From assembly GCA_016617855.1 (NCBI GenBank), contig JAECUM010003711.1, positions 39,925-103,924 of the forward strand: 64,000 bases of DNA. The letters run 5' to 3'. Shown piece by piece: positions 1 to 11,454 of this stretch. Position 1 is the first letter of the stretch; every line of letters starts with the position of its first letter. The notes beneath the pieces were generated by a model, which was given only the letters and a program-made list of their open reading frames with translations, searched no databases and was not told the origin of the DNA. The position numbers and the translations under genes are program-made. This DNA comes from Megalonaias nervosa (lineage: Eukaryota > Mollusca > Bivalvia > Unionida > Unionidae).

Positions 1-79
1 TTATAAACATTATTAAAGTAGTTTAAACATTATTAAAGTTATTTTAAAAAATCAAAACGCTTAATTTATCAATTTTTTT

Positions 80-3000
80 CTTCCATAATACATCTAAAAT
101 GACCCAGCGCAAGAGTGTTAATAACATCAACGCAATAACGTTTATCATCGAAATTAGTGAGTCCTTGTTTAGTGATTTAATCTGTTTACAACTTCATGGC
201 TATAAGACCTAAATGTTAACATTGTTTCTCTATGTTGTTTATTATCAAATAAAACCGCCAAGTAATCATCATGACTAATACAGGTATCAACAACCTGTTT
301 TTTAATTCCCTTTAACTTTTTTGTTTTTTTACCTTTATCTGTTATTAACGAGTAAATTTTGCTTCTAAGTCCAACAAATTCTGCTACAACTTCAAACTTA
401 AACTCATCTTTCATTAATCCTACTACTTTTTTATTAGTAGGCTCGTGGAAACGACTCTTTTTACTCGCTTCGTGAAGTTATAATGAAAATTGAACATCAA
501 CCACTTTGAAATCTCCAATACTGATGCACCAACATAGATAGGTTTATTTAGCGTTAGATTTGTTTTCTTTTTTAATACCATGCAGAGGTTCTCACATATT
601 GACACGATTGTTGAGAAGTTTTCAGCTGCAACTAATTTTTCACAATGCTTCTTGGAGTTAACAATTTCAATGTCGACGCGATTTCTAATATTCTCCATCG
701 TCTTACCAAATACAGTGTTGTTCATTAACTTAAAAAACTCTTTTTCAAAATCTGACTTAGCTAAAGTACGACTATCATTGTTAAACTTAATATATTCAGC
801 CATCCATTTTGACTGTTTAATCAACAATACTCGGTGAATTTTAGTAATAACCAAACCGTTTTGAACTGCCTGTCTTAGATTATGGTAATGACAGATATAA
901 TTCTTTTTATTTAATAAATTAGGCACGAGTTTTTCAACAGAACACGCTTTACTAATTCGATTAGCTAATTGTTCTTTCGATAATAGTTTATCTGGAATTA
1001 ACATCTTTCTGGTAGAAATGGGTAATCATTATGTAAATCATGTAAATGCTCAGGGTATTCAACATCAACTTCAACAAAATAAGAATGATCTGCTTCGGAA
1101 AGATCTTTTGTCAAATCATCCGTATCATTAATAAAATCTATAGGTTTTATCCAATTGCCACAAGCATAAGGCCTCGACTGAGACATTGCCCAACTCTATA
1201 AACTATTTATATCAAGATAAAGTATAAAAGATGATTTCTCATCTTTATTAAAATTAGTCATATACTTATTATTTGCACGCGCATATTTCTTACTTATTAC
1301 ACTTATTCCACCACGAATACTTTTTTCAATAAAATGATACTTATCAACATCATTATCAGTTATTAGTTCAACTCTCATCTTTGTCAACTTAAATAAAGCA
1401 TCCCAGCTTAATCCAGGACTTGAGAAATACCATGCTGGATCTAATTTATACTTATTTATATTTGTTTGTCTAAAACTACTAAATATATCATCAAATAAAA
1501 GAACATCTTGTATTAAATATAAATCCATATAATCACCAATTGTTTTACGACTGAATTTATTCAAACATCAAACACATGGTCATATTCTTTATCAGAAATA
1601 TCTGAATTATTCAATGACGAATAAAATTTATCCTTAACTGGTAAAGATGTTTCTTCAAGTGATTCAAAGGAATCGATATATTCATATGGGAAAATACCTT
1701 TCATCTTCATTAATTCAAATTTATCATTAAAATGTTCTTTCAAGCTCGGAAACTTATCATAATTCTTAACAAGTTTATCTAGCGAACTATTCATAAATTG
1801 TATGCTGTCAATGAAGCGTAAAGGGCCAATCGTCAACGACATAAATTTTTCCTTATTATTTGGAATTCCGCTTATTTTTTATCATCATACAAATTTATAA
1901 TGTCGGGGTGACCAAGTGCTCGAATAATAAAATAACTGTCATAGCCGCGAAAATTGTGAGCAATACATGGAATAAAACTCTTTGAATGAAATTTCACCTT
2001 ACATTCGCTATGAGCTGGCCCAAGATATCTTCCAGTGACATAACAATGATCATGAACTTTAAAATTAAAATCTCCATCAACAATTTTACTATAAAAAATA
2101 TGACAAACTTCAGCGTTTCGATATTTAATTTTTTCCTCATCTGTTAGCGGCAAAATTTCCTTTACTTTTGATAAACGATGATTAATTTTTGCTGCTTCCG
2201 TAAATTACTGTTTAATCAACCAAACAGCAGCATCAATATCATCACTAGATCTTCGACGATATAATTTAACTGGCTCTGATAAACTTGGATCTAATGTGCA
2301 TGTAACTTTATACGCAACTGCAACAGCTATATGTTTATGAATATGTGTTGTTTGACGAGATCCAAAACTAGAAGATAGATTTGGCATTAAAATTGACTCA
2401 AAATTATATACAATTGTAAATGGAATGACAAGTTGTTTTTTATGATTAATAAATTTCAAGATTTTATTTTTCTCAATTGGTAATGTTGTTTTCTGATCAT
2501 ATACACAGTATCTTAAAAGATCTTGTAAAAGGTTGGGTTTGTAAAACCATGTAGACACTTGTAACAGAAGTACATTTTATTATGTTTATTATTGTACTGT
2601 TTCCCAGCTAATCCATTAAAGTTTTTAATCAAGACATAATGTTTTTTTATACAACAGTAGATTAATTGTATCTGGTCCAGCTAGTTTGGATATTCTTAAC
2701 GGAAACAATTTAAAAACATTATCTAAACCAAATACGTTTATACCATTCTGAATCAAAGTTTTATTGTTTTGTTAAAATTTTTCAATTTGAGATAACGGTG
2801 TTGGGAAATCTATTCCTGCTAGATTTAATGTTGAAAGATGTTTACGGTACTTATAAACTTGATTTGGATTTCGATTGGCTGGGAACAGTTTTGCTAGCAC
2901 GCTCCAGACAAGGCACATACCATCATCAGATATAACATTTATACAACATTGTGAATCTTTAATAACTTTTGGTAATTCTACAAACTTTCCAATCCGCATA

Positions 3001-3733
3001 GGATTGTACTTATGAGTGAGTAACTGCTTGTTATCAATATGAATCCAACCTGATCCTGGCGCTGTGTATTCATTAATAAATATATCGAATTCATCCATTA
3101 ATTTTTTTCACGAGAGAATCTATATTATAATCATAAAATACTCTTAAAGTTTTAGTTTTAAAATATGGCTCAGAGTATTTTTCTTTATCAATTGCATGCT
3201 GAAATAAAACCATAAAACCTCTATTTCAGCAATTTTTATTCGCGGATCTATTTGCATAACATGATCAATAGCATTCTTAAGTACATTTCTAAGTGGTTCA
3301 GCTGTTTTAGTAAGATCAACTTTATATACTTTGTTAAAACCCTCAAAAGATGAGTCTTCTAATATTATATTTAGTTTTTTTTTTATCACGAGCTGTTTTT
3401 ATATCGTTTTTAAGTTTTTCAAGCTCAGCATTTGACTTAAGATATTTACCAGATTTTCCAGTTAACTCTTTTATATTCATCAAGAAGAGTTTTAGCAAGT
3501 TCATGACGAGTAAATTTATCTGGCTTTTCTAAGATGAAGTAACGACTCAATTCATTCATCACATCTTTATGTAATTGTTTTTTTATTTCAATTTTTCTTT
3601 GATTTATCTCATTTTTTAAACGATCAAATTCAGCATTAGATTTTGGATAATTTGGTTTAATATTAGTGAGTCTTTCATATTCAGACATCAATTTTTTAAC
3701 ATTTTCATGACGACGTGTTTTCATCGATGACAT
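80..3733 (-). pseudogene. protein-primed family B DNA polymerase (Polinton type), decayed
   Basis: Broken replicative DNA polymerase of the viral/organellar protein-primed type (DNA_pol_B_2). In coding order from 3733 down: an N-terminal part with a SAP-like stretch, a conserved Cys-rich part near 2772-3098, the exonuclease I region near 2400, the exonuclease II region FRGYDSYF near 1940, palm motif A YLDINSL near 1200, and motif B FGKTMENI near 700. It is split into about ten frames. Compared with the copy at 41425-44911, the exonuclease I aspartate is changed to asparagine (YNFE instead of ADFE). A deletion between about 415 and 480 removes palm motif C (DTDS). The C-terminal DDKRYC signature remains near 140. 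Start chosen at the ATG preceded by TATAAA at 3733. It cannot encode an active enzyme. Confidence 0.9.
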
Positions 3734-3830
3734 TTTATACAATACTTTTAAATAAAATTTATTCAAATAAAAAAAACATGAAGAAAAAAAAATATATATA
3801 TATCTATATATGTATGTATGTATATATATA
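3734..3830. promoter_or_regulatory. divergent promoter region between polymerase and Cys-rich gene (element C)
   Basis: Only about 97 bp separate two divergent start codons, and both are preceded directly by TATA-like sequence: TATAAA before the polymerase ATG on the minus strand and a TATATATA run before the ATG at 3831. The equivalent divergent gaps in element A (33431-33491) and element B (44912-45015) look alike. The promoter role is inferred from position and composition. Confidence 0.4.
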
Positions 3831-4160
3831 ATGCCTTTTCCAATCGGAATGTACTCATGTAAATGGTTGTTACAAGGTTCTACTGAAGTCTGTGGAAAAT
3901 ATTGTTATGATGAAAATTACTGCGGTTTACATAAACGTCTTGCTTTAAAGACAAAATCTAGCAGTCTTAAGCCTTGTATTGGTTGTGGAGTTGGTGTTCG
4001 AGGAAAACACCCAATTTGTGCAGCTTGTGGAGGTTGTAATTACAGAGCAACCTTATTTTACTACGACAAACGTCAACCAAAATATTTTTATCATAAATTA
4101 TCACCTCCAACTATTGATGAATTTTTAAATAATCAATCATCATCTTCATCTTCTGAATAG
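3831..4160 (+). CDS. small Cys-rich (zinc-ribbon-like) protein of element C
   Basis: Intact frame of about 109 codons from the ATG at 3831; an ATG 21 bp upstream is in frame, but 3831 directly follows a TATA run and fits the relative. The protein begins with a CKW motif, has several Cys/His pairs (CGKYC, YCGLH, CIGCG, CAACG) and a GVGVRGK stretch, so a metal-binding fold is likely. A clear relative with the same CKW and GVRGKSPLC motifs lies at 33492-33794 in element A, also divergent from the replication gene. The C-terminus is a serine run. Its 3' end overlaps the opposing gene by about 28 bp. Function unknown; a nucleic-acid-binding or transcription role is a guess. Confidence 0.65.
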   Translation: MPFPIGMYSCKWLLQGSTEVCGKYCYDENYCGLHKRLALKTKSSSLKPCIGCGVGVRGKHPICAACGGCNYRATLFYYDKRQPKYFYHKLSPPTIDEFLNNQSSSSSSE

Positions 4161-4906
4161 TAATATAATTCATCATATGGGTAATGTTTAACAGTTCTTT
4201 CAATATAATTTCTACTTCCTTCATTAATATATCTATTTTCAGGATCATTAAAATATCTGTTTAATTTATCAACAATTTTATATATTCTTTGTGAATTAAT
4301 AACACATTCATGTTCATAATAAATATTTTCAGGTATTCCATGATTTTCTAATTCAACAAATATATTTTGATCTCCGTTAAGCATGCCATTTATAAAACGT
4401 TCGAGACGATCCTTATCAACTTTATAAAATTTATTTAATGTAAATTGTGAATTTAAGTTGGTAATAAATTCATTGTCTTCTAATATACTAAATTCTTCAA
4501 TGCATCTATTTATTATTTCATCATGAGATAAATTACTAATAACGTCATGATTATTTGCTAAAAATTCTTCATAAATTTTAATTTTTTTTTTTACATTATT
4601 CATTTTATCATTAATTTTTTCAAGTTTATTTTCAAATTTTACAAGCTTGATATACCATTCTTTTAATTTTTTAGGCATATCAGTTAGAAATTCATTAAAG
4701 TAACTTCTTTCTTCAAATATTATAGTGAATAATGGGGTAAATACTATTCTTTCATTGTTTAAGAAGACTCTGAAAACAAAGTTTGTGTCAGATATTAATC
4801 TTTTAAAATCTTTTATATGTCTCACAAAATTTAATAAGCGACGAATATAAATGTATTCAGTGTTTCTTTGAATAATGTAATGGTGTGACGGTACATTTTG
4901 ATTCAT
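4133..4906 (-). CDS. unknown 257-residue protein of element C
   Basis: Intact open frame, the longest unbroken one in element C. I do not recognise the family. The protein is rich in Lys, Glu, Ile and Asn, has a likely coiled-coil or helical stretch around residues 85-115 (lysine-rich run KKKIKIYEE) and ends in an acidic tail SEDEDDD. The start codon follows a TATAGAATATA sequence, matching the start context of other Polinton genes here. It converges on, and overlaps, the 3' end of the Cys-rich gene. Survival of a 774-bp frame beside a heavily broken polymerase is notable. Confidence 0.55.
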   Translation of the reverse strand: MNQNVPSHHYIIQRNTEYIYIRRLLNFVRHIKDFKRLISDTNFVFRVFLNNERIVFTPLFTIIFEERSYFNEFLTDMPKKLKEWYIKLVKFENKLEKINDKMNNVKKKIKIYEEFLANNHDVISNLSHDEIINRCIEEFSILEDNEFITNLNSQFTLNKFYKVDKDRLERFINGMLNGDQNIFVELENHGIPENIYYEHECVINSQRIYKIVDKLNRYFNDPENRYINEGSRNYIERTVKHYPYDELYYYSEDEDDD

Positions 4907-4978
4907 TATATTCTATAGGAAGTCAAATCTCTAAATCATTTTTCAAAATTTTTTTGTTAAATAAATGTAAAATATATA

Positions 4979-5345
4979 TGGATAGGAAGAATATTAAAGT
5001 CATTATTTCTGAAATTGAAAAATTATCTCTCATTGGAGCAAAAATAAATGATTACCTAGACGTTAATAAATCGTAACAGATTTTAACAAAATACAAGATA
5101 AAAAAGATAAAGATAAGCCTACATTGTTAGGTGAGTATAATTTAATACAATACATAAACAAAGGAATGATAAAGTCATTAGGAATTTTTCCAGATGAAAT
5201 GGTTGATAATTTTACAAAGTTATCAGCTACGGTTCAAAATATTAAATCAGAAATATCAAAAGAATATAAACAAAGACAACATTTAAATAGCCGTCTAAAC
5301 AGGTTGAAAAAAAAATCAAAACAATTAATTTATAAGTTGTTTTTT
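4979..5345 (+). pseudogene. small unknown gene of element C, frameshifted
   Basis: Two frames (about 4979-5076 and 5124-5345) read as one short helical, Lys/Ile-rich protein broken by a frameshift and a stop near 5076. The second part has a predicted coiled-coil stretch (EISKEYKQRQHLNSRLNRL) and runs into poly-T. No family recognised. It is head-to-head with the 257-residue gene. Confidence 0.35.
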
Positions 5346-5390
5346 TTTTTCTCCCCCACAATTATTAGTAAGGATCAGATTAGCACCTAA

Positions 5391-8390
5391 ATACCAATAA
5401 CTTCTTTCCGCTAAACCTTTTAATTGCTTATAAACACTAATGCATGATCATGCTCTCATTTACACGAAAAAACAGTCTTAAAGTGATGATTTTTATGGGG
5501 TGTGATGAGTTTTAATTTTTCCTAGATAGAGGTATTAAATAGCTAAAATAAGGGTAAAAATGATGGAAAAGTGCTCATGGGTATGGAAACGTGCTCATAG
5601 CCCCCTTTATATATACTACTCACGTCCCGCTTAGTTGAATAAGGTCATCAACAGCGTGATGATAACACAGGCACAAGCATGATTAATCTTTTTTACATAT
5701 AGTTAATTTTAACAACAAAAAGAGGGGAAAATTAAGGTCGTTATATTGAAACTTTAACACCGTCACTTAATGTTGCAATTGTGTATGGACATATTTGATG
5801 ATATCCCATAATATGTCAAGGAAATTACACTCACAATCCATATTAATTGCTGCATTGCGAGAAAACCTGCAATAAATAAGTAATAATTAATTAATTCTTA
5901 TATTTAATAAAGAGGGAATTAAAGGAGTGAAAACAGAAGAATGATGTTTCCAGAAAACAACACAGACACAGCTGCCTCAAGAAAGTACATGATAAATTAC
6001 TTTGATAGTATGCCTATAAAAGATGTGCAATACAGTCAACCATACGCCGAAGTGAAGAATATATTCTTTTTATTAAACTCCCCATGCACCCACCCCCACC
6101 CAAGCCCACACAAAATACAGGTATAAAATAGTGGAAAGTCGCCGATCCCGAGTAGCGTATTAATTGACCTCTAGCCACTTGTCAATCACGCTTGGATCAA
6201 TTAACCAATCAGCGAGCGTAAATTAGACACACCTCCAGGCATTGGTTAAGTCCGCCATTTTCCTCCGACAAGCTGCTTGTAGCAATAATGAATTGATTAT
6301 GATAAGTATTTACAAATTTTGCAATGATTTGTTGATTTCTCGATCGATAACGCTGAAAAGAAGTCTTGTAATTCTGACAGTCAATATCCAGATCGTCTAA
6401 ATGGAGGAATTAGATGATTTCGTTTCCCGAAACTTCGATGGATAACGACTTGTCGCGTGTACGATCAGCTGAATAAAGACACAATTGATGGCAATTACAA
6501 CGTGTTTGTTTGCATAAAAGTATGTCCCGTTGATAGCTTGAAAAAATTAAAGAAATTGAAATTGAAAAATATATATGTAGAAATTAACGTTTCAAGAATA
6601 TAGGTGGAGAACCCCACTAACTTTCGGGCTTTAATATATATTATTTATTCTTGTATTGGAAGCACTGAACCCAAGGCTGCATTATTTTAAAGTTTGAAAA
6701 TTTACACTTTAATGTTGGCTTGTCACAAAATTAATTATTTATCGTCTCGATCTTTCAGACTGTAGAGTGACGCTTTACTTTCTTATTGGGTTGAAGGAGG
6801 GATGGGGATACAAAAATGTAATTAGTAATAAAGAAATACAAAATAAAGATTTCAAATAATTATCGTCCGATATATTAAGCACGCTTTTACATGTTTACAT
6901 CAACATACATCAGTGATCAAAATTCCATCTGACGAACATAGCAGACCTTAAAATTATTATGTACAACAGTATACTTCTAAACAGTAATTATTTACGATTT
7001 TGTTATTAATTTTTAATTCATATACTTCCAAGGCAGCATAAACATAAGTCAGATAAAATTAACAAGGATAACATTATATGCTAAATACATCAGCATCTTT
7101 TGGAGCAAGTTTCCTTTCATATGAATAAGTTCTTAAACAGCTTTACAATTGATTGTTATTATTTACTGAAAATAAAACACTTAGGTTATTAACGTACGAA
7201 CTTGAACTACATATATAAATATTGTCTACTGCTGTATAATTAATGCAACTTTGTAATTTTATATTTTTAAGAATAATACAAATCACATTAAATAAACATA
7301 TCACTTAAACTGAAACATATTTCTTTGCCAAATACTGCATGTTTGTCGGAGGTTAAGTCAAGTGATTTGGTAGGCGGAGCGCTCTATCGTCTCGCATAAG
7401 GTCAGTTGCAAACTGCTGTTGATTGTATGAATGTGGTGGATTCACTAGGCATAAAATTCGAGCAGAATGTGTTTTCAGATGTCCGCACTACTTCTTCAGA
7501 GAATAATTGAATATATAATTGCATACACTCAAAACGATCGTAAATATTTAATATTTTACAAACTGTACATTTTAAGTATTTATTACGCACGATGATATGG
7601 CATAATACTGCTGACATTGTGTTTATTTCATATTGTTATGTATATTTAATTTGTTGTAAAAAAAAAAATTTCTCCACGATTATATGGTACATTCAAAAAA
7701 AGAAAAATGGTGTAGATTATCTAGTGTGCTTCATTTATCTAAACAAAAATTAAATAAGCACCAGAGAAATTATTCCACAATCGAGAATGTTTGGCTTTGG
7801 CTTTGATATAGACTGTGCAATATGTTGAAGTGTATATTAGTTCAGCTCATTATTCTGTTCAGTGATCACAAACCCCTTACTTTCACTGGAAGATGAAAAA
7901 CAAAACTCAAAGATTCTAAAGGTGAAGTTTGATGTTGCAGGAATACAATATTGACAATACAATATTGACATCAGGCGCATTAAGGGAAAAGATAATCTAA
8001 CTGTAGATGCGCTTAAATTGCTACATGTATATTATGTGTCGTTCATAACACATCATCTTGTATAATTGTTAATCACACGTATATTTGACCAAAAGTTAAA
8101 AGAAACCTTTAGTGTATAAATCTTTCTTTTTCTTAATGAGGGAAGTTGTTATGTATATTTAATTTATATTGTTAATTTTTTCCATGATTGTATGGTACAT
8201 ATAATTGTACTTTGGATTTGATCTTGTCCAAAATCAAGTTCATTGTGTACCTTTCTTGAGCCTGTCTTTTTGCAAACAAATAATACATAGTTAATATTTT
8301 TCTATGAGTGTCGGTTTAATATTAGGATGATTATAAATAGAAGTAAACATATTTATTAGGGTCGGGGTCATGGTTATTGGAATTTCACCA
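5391..8390. other. non-coding, repeat-rich interval
   Basis: No credible gene. It is AT-rich, with a dispersed repeat copy at about 5621-6090 and otherwise unrecognised sequence. Short open frames here lack any family signal. Confidence 0.6.
5621..6090 (+). repeat. dispersed repeat, copy 1 (unknown family)
   Basis: Begins CACGTCCCGC and matches 23102-23590 in the same orientation over about 470 bp, with shared blocks such as AAGCATGATTAATCTT and AAACCTGCAAT and many small indels. No coding capacity or terminal repeats were seen. Old, dispersed repeat of unknown class. Confidence 0.65.
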
Positions 8391-8510
8391 TGAAAATACC
8401 TAGCCTACCTGATGTTTACCACATTCTATATTATAATTTTAGTATCAGAATGGATGTTCCATTAAGTAAAAGTTTGTTGTTTGATGGGGGGGGGGGGTTC
8501 TTTAGTTTTG

Positions 8511-8543
<33 letters not shown>

Positions 8544-9135
8544 GGGGTGGGGTGGGGGGGTGTTTTTGGTGAAAAAGCTAATTTGTGACCTTAGTCAAGT
8601 TGAGGGTTTTATTAGCTTGTTTCCTGGAAATATTATTTAACAATTGAAGCAGAAATCAGTGTTATTGTTGTGTTCAGTATTTCATATGGGTGGAATGTAT
8701 TTATTCAGATTATTTATTCACTGGAAATACATTGCTAATTTATAATATTCTTCAGCAGAAACATTGACCTAGAATTATAGCGAATTCAGACAAGGACATC
8801 TTGGATTATATTATTGTGATTAATTGGAAGACTGTTAGCAACATCATCACACTTTAGGACACTGGTACATTAGTATATTCAAGACTACCTGCACATTGAC
8901 GCCTTCAGCGCTGGATCTTAATTCGAACACCACTGGAATTTAATTAGAACTTTATTCATTAGGACTGGTGATAAAACTTTTTGGACTATTTGGAATTTAA
9001 TTCGCATTACTTTAAGTTAGTTTTAAATTTTTCACTTTGTTTTCTAACTACTTTGCCGTTTTCTGAGAATTGTCTTGGAAACAAAATTATTTGTCGAATT
9101 TTACAAAACCGGTTGGTTTTTGCTCTTTTCTATTA
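8391..9135 (+). repeat. 5' LTR
   Basis: Direct repeat partner of 10902-11454. This copy is longer mainly because of a G-run plus GTTTT-rich low-complexity tract near 8485-8570 that is absent from the 3' copy, and because of extra sequence near 8700-8880. The two copies are substantially diverged, so the insertion is old. Confidence 0.7.
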
Positions 9136-9168
9136 TTTAGTTTAAGGCCATAGAAGAGTAATAGAAAA

Positions 9169-9195
9169 TTGGATGCTCGTGTACGGGATACGAAC
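9169..9195 (+). promoter_or_regulatory. candidate tRNA primer-binding site
   Basis: Just downstream of the 5' LTR the sequence TTGGATGCTCGTGTACGGG followed by ATACGAAC resembles the complement of a tRNA 3' end and T arm (TGG for CCA, then GGATNCGAAC). This is the expected primer site for minus-strand DNA synthesis, with a few changes from age. The exact tRNA cannot be named from sequence alone. Confidence 0.4.
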
Positions 9196-9410
9196 TTCCC
9201 TAAAATATTTCAGAAAACTTTGTGTTTGAAATTCAAATTAACATTTTTCTCGGAATTTTTAAGTCCCAGGTATTATTTTTTCATATTTGAGAAAACAAAA
9301 TAGTGAAATAAACAGGCTTTCACAATGTGGAGAATTTTATTTTATATCCTGCCCAGAAAAGGTTAGAGTCTTTGTAAAAGGATGAATTACTCCTGCTTGC
9401 CAAACGAATT

Positions 9411-10900
9411 TTGGATAAAAGTGCTTTTTATTTGATCTGTAAGTCTTTACCTTGTTGTGATATAAAAGTAATGGAATTAAAATTAAAACACAAGATGGAA
9501 TTAGAGTTAAGAAAACTTAATTTTCAGATAGAAATGAAACAAATGCAGTTGCAGAAAGACAAAGGTGAGAGACAAATGCAGTTTCAGAAAGAGGAAAGGG
9601 AGAGATAAAGAGAAAGAGTAGAAAGGCTAATGCAAATGCAACGAAAAAGAGAAGACAGATAATAAAGATGCAGAGAGAAAGAGCAAAGGAAGAAAGGAAA
9701 TTTCAATTTAGATTAAAGAACTAGAACTGGCAAGTGGAAAGCAAACTCACCCCACCCCACTTTACAAGTTCAGCTTTTGATGTTATAAGAAATATCAAGT
9801 TAGTACCCCCTTTTAAAGAAATAGAAGTACATAAATAGTCTCGTTATTTTGTGAAAACTGCAGAAAATTTTAGATGGCCAAGATGGCACTGGACTTGATT
9901 ATTACGATGTGTACTTATTGACATAGCTCGTAATATTTACATTTCACTGTAAGTACAACAAAGTGCTGGTTGTAATGTGGCTAAGAACTATAGCTTGAAG
10001 GGTTATGAGTTGGTTCCTGAGGCATATCGACATTGTTGTAGGAATTGTGGAAATCGACTGCAAGAACAAACTTAAAGACCTAATGATGTTTCCTACCTTA
10101 AATATTTTCAGCACGTTTTATGTTTTCTAATTTCATGGTGTTTGTATTTTGTAATCATTATATGTTTTTTGATGTTGTAGGTGTTGTCTAATTTTGTAAA
10201 GCGCTTAGAGCTTCTAAAGATTAGGCGCTATACAAAGTCCTCATTATAATTATTATTATTTATTATTAAAATTAACTGACCAAACTTATGTCAAATTTGC
10301 TGGGGAAAAAGCACAACAATTTGCTAGGTGGTGCTCTTCTAAAACGTTTATCAAGATTATGATAACCTTAGACAACTCATATTAGTTGAAGAATTAAAGA
10401 ATTACATCCATAGTAATATCAAGACCTATCTTGATGAGAAACTGACGGAAACTTTGGAAGAGGCTGCGCGAACAGCTGATGAGTATTCCTTGACTCACAA
10501 AGGTTTCTTTTGTCAGTAAATCTTCCACTCAGATGGCTTTTGGTATAAAAAAAAAATAACCGTTTCAACTTTTAGGAATCAAGTTTCTGATAAGACTGAT
10601 CAGAAATATTTATCTCTTCATAAGTGCATCTATTGCAAGATGAAGGGGCACATTACTTTTGATTGCTACAGGGTGAGAATAAGCAACAGAATCAAGACCG
10701 ACCAATTCCAAGTGCTCCTATTTCTAAGAGGTCAAGATCACGGTCATGTATTAAAAGCAATACGTTTGTTGGGTCAAACAAACCCCAGTCTGATTTTCCT
10801 ACGGAGAATTATGAACCATTCATGTTGAAAAGTTCTGTATCAATTGTCAGTGCTTCTGCCAATCCGATTTCTACTAAAATTTTAAGGGACTCAGGACCCC
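9411..10900 (+). pseudogene. gag (capsid, zinc knuckle) and start of protease, broken
   Basis: Remnants in order: a charged coiled-coil-like N-terminal part rich in Glu, Lys and Gln (about 9471-9610); a capsid segment containing FDVIRNIKLVPPFKE (about 9775) and ENFRWPRWHWT (about 9865); the segment YELVPEAYR near 10010; the SCAN-like part LILVEEFKNYI and LDEKLTETLEEAA near 10370-10480; and a CCHC zinc knuckle (CX2CX4HX4C) near 10630. It ends with ILRDSG near 10890, the active-site motif of a retropepsin, and then runs straight into the 3' LTR. Multiple frameshifts and an inserted element break it. Nothing after the first protease motif survives. Confidence 0.7.
10085..10262 (+). mobile_element. 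short retroposon tail inserted in gag
   Basis: The segment ends with TGTAAAGCGCTTAGAG, then GGCGCTATACAAA and an ATT-rich tail. This is the 3' end typical of LINE/SINE retroposons common in aquatic invertebrates. It interrupts the gag reading frame between YELVPEAYR and the SCAN-like part. The 5' limit is uncertain. Confidence 0.45.
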
Positions 10901-10901
10901 A

Positions 10902-11454
10902 TGAAAATACCTAGCCTACCTGATGTTTACTTCATTCTAAATTATAATTTCAGTATCAAAATCTTATAGAATAGAAGTTTCCATTAAGCAATAGTTGCTT
11001 TAGAAAATGCTAATTGTGACCTAGGTCAAGTAGAAGGTTTAACAGTCCTGATTACTGGGAAAAAAATATTTTTTTTGTGCAATAACATCTGAAGCAGATA
11101 TCAGTCTTATTGTTGTGTTCAATATTTCATTTGGTTGGAATTTATTTATTCAAATTGTTTATTCACTGGAACTACGAAGTTCTCATCTATAATATTCTTG
11201 GATTTTAGGGCACTGGTACATCAGTACATTCAAAACTACAGGCACATCGACGCCTTCAGCGCTGGATCTTAATTCGAATACCACTGGAATTTAATTAAAA
11301 GTTTATTTACTAGGACTGGTTATAAAACTTTTGGATTATTTTGGATTTAATTCGCATTACTCTAAGTTCTTTTTAAATTTTTCATTTTTTATTCTAGTGA
11401 AATAAATTATTTGTTGAATTTACAAAACTTGTTGGCTTTTGCTCTTTTCTATTA
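10902..11454 (+). repeat. 3' LTR
   Basis: Starts TGAAAATACC and ends CTATTA like the 5' LTR. It directly follows the truncated protease motif, so the internal deletion junction lies at about 10900. Confidence 0.7.

Larger units (their letters stand above)
1..5390. mobile_element. Polinton/Maverick remnant C (partial, left side outside window)
   Basis: A cluster of virus-like genes: a fragmented protein-primed family B DNA polymerase on the minus strand, a small Cys-rich gene starting divergently from it, a 257-codon unknown gene and a broken small gene. The polymerase and the Cys-rich gene have clear relatives in the two better preserved Polintons in this window. No terminal inverted repeat could be found; the left part lies outside the window and the right side fades into ordinary AT-rich sequence after about 5340. 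I infer a truncated Polinton-class element. The right boundary is approximate. Confidence 0.7.
8391..11454 (+). mobile_element. Ty3/gypsy-like LTR retrotransposon, internally deleted
   Basis: Two direct long terminal repeats flank a short internal region holding gag and only the start of the protease. The LTRs share their start (TGAAAATACC), a CGCCTTCAGCGCTGGATC block and their end (GCTCTTTTCTATTA). Reverse transcriptase, RNase H and integrase are missing, so the copy is non-autonomous. A short element sits inside gag. The gag type (SCAN-like capsid plus one CCHC knuckle, then a DSG protease motif) fits the gypsy elements common in aquatic invertebrates. Confidence 0.75.
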
